Source of the DNA: Akkermansia sp.
Lineage (GTDB): Bacteria > Verrucomicrobiota > Verrucomicrobiia > Verrucomicrobiales > Akkermansiaceae
Reading direction: 5' to 3'
Assembly: GCA_017399165.1 (NCBI GenBank)
Contig: JAFQEF010000032.1
Coordinates: 1 to 36,321, forward strand
DNA: 36,321 nt
Below, piece after piece: positions 31,583 through 36,321 of this stretch. Made by a program: the position numbers and the translations under genes. A model generated the notes under the pieces. That model worked only from the letters and a program-made list of their open reading frames with translations. It did not search any database and was not told where the DNA came from. Positions within the stretch are counted from its first letter, which is position 1. Each line of letters opens with the position of its first letter.

Positions 31583-31681
31583 TTAAAAAATGCTAATTAT
31601 GTCAAATTTTTCACAATAATTCAATACATGCCTTTATTAACATTTTTTTGCAAGGTACAGCTATCTCTGCATCACCTCTTT

Positions 31682-32560
31682 TTAAAACTCGGAGGGGAAC
31701 GCTTGTTTGAGCCAGTTGGCGAACTCGGGGGCATCGTGTTGAATTTGCTCAAACATCTCGGGAACCCACGGTGCCGTACAGTAACTGACCACTTGAATGC
31801 TCAAAAAGATAATGAAGATACAAAGGAATACAGACGGTTGTTTACCGGGTACGGAGAGCGAGATGGTGCGGGCACGGGTGTCCCACAGGGTGAGCGCACC
31901 TTTGCGCACCATATGCACGGCTATACACATCATGATGATGCTGATAAGCGGGATAAAGCAGCCCATGCCGAGTATAAAGACACCGAAACTGCGGGAGAAT
32001 GTATAACGCAGCGAGGGTTTATTGCCATCCAAAAGCGAGCGTACGGTGATACCCATCAGCCTTTTACCGGGGGTGGTGCCACTGTTGCTCAGCAGCAGGG
32101 CTTCTATAAAAATGGCGGGTATCCAGAAAGAGGGTTGCGAAAATAACAAAAATTCGTTATATGGTACCTTGAGCAAGTAAAGTATGCTCATGAACAATGA
32201 GGCGTACAGCGAGTAGTCTGTAAACCGGGCCAGCATGCGCCGCCCTAAAGAGGGCTGAGTGAGTACGGTTACCGGCACCGGGGGCAGGGCGGTGTTGGGC
32301 TTTTCCGGTTCATTCGGCGTGAGTAATTGCCCGATTTCATCCTCCTGTGGCAATGCCGGTACAGGCTTGCTCTTATCCTTCATTTCGGTAAGAAAGTCTG
32401 CCAAAGCGGGTAAGTCTTTGAGCGGCATCCATTTTTCACACCCTTTATGCCAGCCGAGGGTTGTATCCGGGTTGAGCTCGCCCATCTGGATGCGGGCAAT
32501 GACATCCGGCACGGTGATAGGGCCGTGTTTTTGCTTGTTCTCAATCCAATAAATATCCAT
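31682..32560 (-). CDS. GYF-2 + RDD domain membrane protein
   Basis: A 292-residue protein. Residues 1-60 form a GYF-2-type domain (I-Y-W-I-E, then G-P-I, then G-W-H-K-G-C-E-K-W-M-P-L). After a Pro/Glu linker comes an RDD membrane domain (about 105-285) with R-R-M-L-A-R-F-T-D-Y, G-T-T-P-G-K-R-L-M-G-I and L-W-D-T-R-A-R-T, and four or five membrane helices. The molecular function of this pairing is not established; RDD proteins are often linked to transport or envelope stress. It starts 21 bases after the stop of the LolC/E-type gene, so it is the second gene of that operon. The 134 bases to the RND operon hold that operon's promoter and an AT-rich spacer. Confidence 0.8.
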   Translation of the reverse strand: MDIYWIENKQKHGPITVPDVIARIQMGELNPDTTLGWHKGCEKWMPLKDLPALADFLTEMKDKSKPVPALPQEDEIGQLLTPNEPEKPNTALPPVPVTVLTQPSLGRRMLARFTDYSLYASLFMSILYLLKVPYNEFLLFSQPSFWIPAIFIEALLLSNSGTTPGKRLMGITVRSLLDGNKPSLRYTFSRSFGVFILGMGCFIPLISIIMMCIAVHMVRKGALTLWDTRARTISLSVPGKQPSVFLCIFIIFLSIQVVSYCTAPWVPEMFEQIQHDAPEFANWLKQAFPSEF

Positions 32561-32580
32561 GTGCAGAAACGGTATCAGAA

Positions 32581-34479
32581 TCAGTTGGAGCGCAGGGCTT
32601 TGGCGGGGTCTTGCCGGGAAACGAAGATGGCGGGTATGATGGAGGCAATCGTTACCATGATAAAGGCAATAATGGCTTGTTTAATGAAAATCTCCGGTCT
32701 GTAAACAGCAGGCAGGCTGATGCCGTGGGCCTCCATGGGGAAGGGATCCATACCAATGCCGGCCAACGCCCCTTGTATCTCATGGCGGTAGTAGAGTACC
32801 AGCAATGCCAGTATAATGCCCAATAACGCGCCCAAGAACCCAATGATGACACCCTGCCAGGCAAAGATGCCCACAATTTTGCGAGGCGTTGCACCCAGTG
32901 CCTGCAATACGGCAATTTCTCTCTTGCGCTGCAAGGACATGGTAAACATCACCGCCATGATACAGAAGCTGGCTACCAGTGTAATGCTGGAGAGCACAAA
33001 GCTCATCATAACGCGCTCATTGGCTATCAATTTGTAGAGAGTTTGCAGGGCATCCGTCCACGGGGTGATGGTCCACATGGTGGCACGGGCGGGCTGCACG
33101 GTTTCAAGGGGAGCCGAGGGCTCGGCAACATCCGGTACAACAATGTCTGCAGTGGCTTCTGCTGTTTCCTCCTCCGGCACGGCTTCGGCTGTAGCCTCCT
33201 CTATGGCGCTGTAGTCAATTTCCTCGACGGGCGGGGGCTCGTCACCGCTTGTAGCCTGCTGTTGGGTGGTATTGGCGTAGTGAGTGATGAGCTTGCCCAT
33301 CACCTCCTCAATATTGCCGGGGGAGTGCGGATCTTGCAAGCGCACGCAAATACCCATGATATTGTTGTCCGTGTACCCTACGGACTCCTGCGCCACATGC
33401 AGGGGTAAAAACAAATCCGGCCCCGGCATATTCTCCGGCGTTTGATATACGCCTACAATTTCTAAGTCAACGGGCACAACCAGAGAGCGCAGATTCTCGA
33501 TTTCTTTGCCGTTCTCTTTGTCACGATCCAACGCAGCCAAGGAGGCAACGGTAGATTCCCACAGTTGGCGGCTCTCTTCTGTTTGCTCCGTGCCGCTCTT
33601 AAGGATGTAGTACAGCTCCAAACAGGCATCTTCTTCACTTTGGCGCAACTTACGCACCACAGGGCGCATGGCTGTTTTTTCTTCATTTGTCAGATCATCT
33701 TTGCCCAGTGTTTCGCAAAGATCAGCCAAGCGGTTGGGCTCCGGTATGTTGACAAAGGGCAGGAGCATTTGCATGGCCTCCCGGTGCTTTTGGGGGGAGA
33801 TGCTGATGCCGGATTCCGTAACGGTGGCATCTGCAAACAACTGCTGCATGGTTTCCATGAATTGAGGCGTGGTGTGCGTGAGCATTTCACCCTCAATCTT
33901 TTGGAGTATATCTGCCATTTGCTCAATGTTGCCGCTTACCGGGGTAAGGGTGAGCCTGTTGCCGGGGCCAAGCCCGAACTTCTTGGCGATGTTGAGAGAA
34001 ATGACACATTTGTTTTCCATTCCCAAGTTGAAATTTCCCACCTTTACCATGCCGTAAAGGGGCTTGAGGTGAGCCTCATTGAAGGACTCGATGGATGAAT
34101 ACATGAGGGTGGCGTTCTGATACTTATCTGTCTGCGCAAATGCCATGCCCTCTAATTTGGGGTAAACGCAGGATACATTGGGTTGCTTGCGCAGCTCCTC
34201 TGCCACGGCGGGCCAGTCACAATCCTGCGGTGTAATAGGCAGGGGGGAGCCGGTAAAGGCATCCGACAAGGTGGCGGTATAGTGCGGTTGCAGGGCAAAG
34301 CCTTTTTCCTCCATCTCTTTTTGTAGCCCCTCCATAACGGACAGAACGACAATGAGAATCATGACACCCAGTGCTACGCCTCCCAGGCATATCAATGTGA
34401 TGATGGAAAACATGGTTCGCAGCGGGTTCAAATAGCGAACCGCCAACATGAGGCTGAGATTTCGTCTGAGTATCTTCAT
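32581..34479 (-). CDS. LolC/LolE-type ABC transporter permease with a long insertion
   Basis: A 632-residue permease of the FtsX/MacB superfamily. The N-terminus L-A-V-R-Y-L-N-P-L-R-T-M-F-S and TM1 with L-G-V-M-I-L-I-V-V-L-S-V-M are typical of LolC/E, which release lipoproteins from the inner membrane. The C-terminal FtsX core has three helices with L-Q-A-L-G-A-T-P-R-K-I-V-G-I-F. LolC/E are near 400 residues; the extra length lies in the periplasmic domain, including a Glu/Ala/Pro-rich stretch (about 435-490) that looks disordered. No LolD ATPase gene is adjacent. I start it at the ATG at 34479; a TTG at 34518 overlaps the -35 hexamer. Lipoprotein release is the best guess; another ABC exporter is possible. 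Confidence 0.8.
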   Translation of the reverse strand: MKILRRNLSLMLAVRYLNPLRTMFSIITLICLGGVALGVMILIVVLSVMEGLQKEMEEKGFALQPHYTATLSDAFTGSPLPITPQDCDWPAVAEELRKQPNVSCVYPKLEGMAFAQTDKYQNATLMYSSIESFNEAHLKPLYGMVKVGNFNLGMENKCVISLNIAKKFGLGPGNRLTLTPVSGNIEQMADILQKIEGEMLTHTTPQFMETMQQLFADATVTESGISISPQKHREAMQMLLPFVNIPEPNRLADLCETLGKDDLTNEEKTAMRPVVRKLRQSEEDACLELYYILKSGTEQTEESRQLWESTVASLAALDRDKENGKEIENLRSLVVPVDLEIVGVYQTPENMPGPDLFLPLHVAQESVGYTDNNIMGICVRLQDPHSPGNIEEVMGKLITHYANTTQQQATSGDEPPPVEEIDYSAIEEATAEAVPEEETAEATADIVVPDVAEPSAPLETVQPARATMWTITPWTDALQTLYKLIANERVMMSFVLSSITLVASFCIMAVMFTMSLQRKREIAVLQALGATPRKIVGIFAWQGVIIGFLGALLGIILALLVLYYRHEIQGALAGIGMDPFPMEAHGISLPAVYRPEIFIKQAIIAFIMVTIASIIPAIFVSRQDPAKALRSN

Positions 34480-34489
34480 GTACACCCCC

Positions 34490-34518
34490 AGTATCTTAAA
34501 TATCTCTGTAAAATGCAA
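34490..34518 (-). promoter_or_regulatory. promoter of the LolC/E-type operon
   Basis: On the minus strand, TTGCAT (34513-34518), 17 bases, GATACT (34490-34495), then 10 bases including GGGGGTG to the ATG at 34479. The leader is very short (a few bases if transcription starts at the usual distance), so the G run may or may not serve as a ribosome-binding site. Confidence 0.55.
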
Positions 34519-34668
34519 GCCCTAATCCCGCCATAATGAGCCCATTTGTCAGGAGTGGCTCTTATGTATCTTCCCCATAACGTGTAGGTGTAATGAGATA
34601 TCATGCCGCATGTCTACTGCAAATGGAGCTGATAAAACTTGAACAAATAAACGTAATTTAATGTGGGC

Positions 34669-34842
34669 ATCTCTAAAAACTCCGGGGCCCCCACAAATTG
34701 GTAGTTGTGGGGGGAATACTATCGGAGTGTTGGACTTTAGTCCAACATTTATTATAAAGGCCTGCCACCAATAAAAAGTGGGACTTAAGTCCCACCCTAC
34801 GATATAAACAAATTGCCATTTTGCGGGTTTTTAGAGGGCCCC
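34669..34842. mobile_element. MITE-like palindromic element (includes 45-bp repeat copy 2)
   Basis: A segment of about 170 bp bounded by a perfect 10-bp inverted repeat CTCTAAAAAC (34671-34680) / GTTTTTAGAG (34827-34836). Inside are a hairpin with a 9-bp stem (34688-34696/34705-34713), the near-palindrome GTTGGACTTTAGTCCAAC (34729-34746) and the perfect palindrome GTGGGACTTAAGTCCCAC (34778-34795). Positions 34669-34713 match 195-239 inverted at 40/45. No coding capacity and no clear target-site duplication. The preceding 34519-34668 shows nothing recognisable beyond the promoter of the LolC/E operon. Confidence 0.6.
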
Positions 34843-34860
34843 AATGTATAATCAAGAATA

Positions 34861-35238
34861 TTATCGGATTAATATGTCGATTTCATGATTGAAATGTTGA
34901 GCTTTCCACTCAAAAACCTTAAAGCAAGGAATTTCAAATAAGTTATACCAAATTTCTACAGAATAATCATTAGGACATCCTGTCTGTTCGTTATATAAAT
35001 CAAGGAAAGTCTGTATAGGAACACGATTGCCTTTATAATAACAATACACAAAATTGTGATAGAAAATATATGTTTTTTGTTTGCGATTAATTTTGCTTAT
35101 AATGGCAAAATCATCATCTAACGAAGCTTTATTTAATTGTGTTTGATATACAAAATATGGAACATAGAACTCTTGTTCCAGCATTTGACAGGAACATAAA
35201 AAGAGAATTGAACAGAGAGTCATTAAACGTTTTTTCAT
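34861..35238 (-). CDS. small AT-rich lipoprotein-like hypothetical
   Basis: 125 residues from the ATG at 35238. The N-terminus M-K-K-R-L-M-T-L followed by L-F-L-C-S-C looks like a lipoprotein signal (Cys near residue 16, an imperfect lipobox). The mature part is rich in Tyr, Phe, Asn and Ile, with Y-I-F-Y-H-N-F-V-Y-C-Y-Y in the middle. The family is not recognised. It begins 24 bases after the stop of an Rhs-like fragment. Its AT-rich composition contrasts with that fragment and matches the 35546-36175 gene. By position it could be an immunity-type or cargo gene of a decayed Rhs cassette; that is inference from context. Confidence 0.55.
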   Translation of the reverse strand: MKKRLMTLCSILFLCSCQMLEQEFYVPYFVYQTQLNKASLDDDFAIISKINRKQKTYIFYHNFVYCYYKGNRVPIQTFLDLYNEQTGCPNDYSVEIWYNLFEIPCFKVFEWKAQHFNHEIDILIR

Positions 35239-35261
35239 ATCCTTAAAATATAGATTTAGAT

Positions 35262-35489
35262 TCAAATCCTGCGGGTGGCAACAGTGGTGTTGCTGCGTTT
35301 GTAGACCATGCCCGTGAGCAAATCCCGCTGTGCCTCATAGCTGATGGTGAGCGACATGTCGGTGGATACCGTTTGTTGCACCGCGCCATCCTTGGTATAG
35401 GTGTAGCCTGCGGAGCGTCCGTAAGCATCCTGCAGTTCGGTGACAAGATGCGTTTTGCTTCCGTCTGTGTATGTTTTGCGTAGCTGCAT
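35262..35489 (-). pseudogene. Rhs / YD-repeat protein fragment
   Basis: A 75-codon GC-richer remnant embedded in AT-rich DNA. It reads L-R-K-T-Y-T-D-G-S-K, then D-A-Y-G-R with Y-T-Y-T-K-D-G-A-V-Q-Q-T-V, then I-S-Y-E-A-Q-R-D-L-L-T-G-M, a pattern typical of YD repeats in Rhs-family proteins. The join between the second and third blocks looks like an internal deletion of at least one repeat. The frame stops just after T-R-R-I, and no start signal precedes it; a TAA lies four codons upstream of the first ATG. Rhs proteins are normally over 1000 residues, so this is a relic, probably left by recombination of toxin cassettes. Confidence 0.6.
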
Positions 35490-35545
35490 GCCAGGGAATT
35501 AATCGTTTATTGTTTTTGTTTATATATATAATTTTCTTGTTTGTC

Positions 35546-36175
35546 TTATAAAGTGCTGCTGCTTAATAAAATGCCTTGCATTTTTTTGCGTAACTCGTTT
35601 TTTTTGAGGTAAGTGATAAATTCTGCAAGATGTGCTATCCGTAGGTCGTCTGACATGGCCGGAATCAACACATACCTATCGCATTTGCTTTCACTTAGGT
35701 GCTTTATTGTGGCTTTTTTAGCTTCTTCGATGTTGTTGTTGTTGATAGATACCAATAAAAAATCGAGTTTGTATCCATAAAGTGTTGATTTTTGTATGCA
35801 GCGAAGTAAGGAATAGACTTCTTTTTTTGTAGGAGGATCATTTTTATAAATGATGGCAAAATCCATGTTGTTTGTTGAAACATCGAGTGATATGCTTTCA
35901 GATTTTAATATAATATTGTTCCCATTCGCAAATGTATCGAAAAACTCTTTCTTTATATCTTTCCATGTTGCTGTTTCATTAATATGTATGATGGAATAAT
36001 TTTGCGGGGTAGGGTCGAAATAAAATTCTTTTTTGTATATAGCGTTAAGCGGTTTGTACTCGTTTTGTTCATCTCGTCGTTGCTGGATTTCTTCTGCTCG
36101 AAGAAGTGAAAATAATAGACAAGCTCCAATGTATAAGAATAGTTTATAAGCTGTATTTTTTAATGCAAAAATCAT
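35546..36175 (-). CDS. AT-rich secreted hypothetical protein
   Basis: A 209-residue protein of unrecognised family. An N-terminal hydrophobic segment (Y-K-L-F-L-Y-I-G-A-C-L-L-F-S-L-L-R-A) is a probable signal peptide cut near residue 27. The mature part is Lys/Asn/Ile-rich, of mixed helix and strand, with two cysteines after the signal and a basic C-terminus. Codon use is AT-biased like 34861-35238 and 12538-13377. It sits 56 bases before the Rhs fragment on the same strand and about 43 bases after a partial membrane-protein frame, so it may belong to a short accessory operon. Confidence 0.6.
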   Translation of the reverse strand: MIFALKNTAYKLFLYIGACLLFSLLRAEEIQQRRDEQNEYKPLNAIYKKEFYFDPTPQNYSIIHINETATWKDIKKEFFDTFANGNNIILKSESISLDVSTNNMDFAIIYKNDPPTKKEVYSLLRCIQKSTLYGYKLDFLLVSINNNNIEEAKKATIKHLSESKCDRYVLIPAMSDDLRIAHLAEFITYLKKNELRKKMQGILLSSSTL

Positions 36176-36218
36176 ATGTCTTTTTAATTTGATTCTAACT
36201 GATTAATTTAATTTTCCT

Positions 36219-36321
36219 TTATATCGCAAAATAAAGGGAACCGACGAACATCGCATATATTCCTCCCCATAAAAACATGTTAAAAAGACTAATTGTAAAT
36301 GTATGTTGCGTCCTTTTTGAA
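36219..36321 (-). CDS. C-terminal end of a possible membrane protein (runs off the window)
   Basis: A frame open to the window edge ends at TAA 36219-36221 and gives 33-34 residues finishing in a hydrophobic helix (M-F-L-W-G-G-I-Y-A-M-F-V-G-S-L-Y-F-A-I). It could be the tail of a membrane protein upstream of 36175, or a chance AT-rich frame. Confidence 0.3.
   Translation of the reverse strand, partial: SKRTQHTFTISLFNMFLWGGIYAMFVGSLYFAI

Overview
The window looks like a chromosomal segment of a gut-type Verrucomicrobiota, most likely Akkermansia or a close relative. This is inferred from family content: a large secreted protein ending in a PEP / hydrophobic helix / RRRRK sorting tail, a DUF5009-type membrane protein, a secreted sialate O-acetylesterase, YD-repeat (Rhs) debris, few clear Shine-Dalgarno sequences and moderate-to-high GC broken by AT-rich accessory islands. 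No rRNA, tRNA, CRISPR array, integrase or transposase was found.

Layout. 1-305 is a repeat region: four GC-rich hairpins in a row, then one copy of a 45-bp repeat. 306-529 is a small membrane-protein gene broken by a frameshift at a T8 run. 658-3137 (-) is a secreted thioredoxin-fold protein followed by a DUF5009 membrane protein. 3239-5763 (+) is a cyclophilin plus an ABC-F ATPase. 6141-9095 (+) is the giant PEP-CTERM beta-helix surface protein. 9366-10499 (+) is a fusion of a CMP-sialic-acid-synthetase-like domain and a sialyltransferase-like domain. It is convergent with a sialate O-acetylesterase (10855-12342, -) across a second hairpin array. 12538-13377 (-) is an AT-rich orphan. 13496-14713 (-) is trpB. 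14872-17277 (+) is a secreted hypothetical plus gatB. 17373-19939 (-) is a membrane protein plus lnt. 20047-23156 (+) holds a ferredoxin, a DciA-like protein, malic enzyme and a Sel1-repeat lipoprotein. 23231-25900 (-) is a DsbD-like reductase with an unusual domain order. 26037-31547 (-) is an RND pump operon whose periplasmic adaptor is two adaptors fused in tandem. 31682-34479 (-) is a LolC/E-type permease plus a GYF/RDD membrane protein. 34519-34860 is intergenic and carries the second copy of the 45-bp repeat inside a MITE-like palindromic element. 34861-36321 (-) is an AT-rich accessory stretch of small secreted proteins around an Rhs remnant.

Much of the window serves the cell envelope: lipoprotein acylation (lnt), lipoprotein release or ABC export (LolC/E type), periplasmic redox (DsbD type), multidrug efflux (RND), a surface-displayed beta-helix protein and possible sialic-acid chemistry. 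A recurring regulatory theme is that several promoters place the -10 hexamer only 6-7 nt before the ATG, which predicts leaderless mRNAs. The observations most worth following up are the cytidylyltransferase-sialyltransferase fusion, the tandem adaptor, the leaderless promoter pattern, the permuted DsbD and the frameshifted small membrane gene. All family assignments come from reading motifs by eye; no database search was run.
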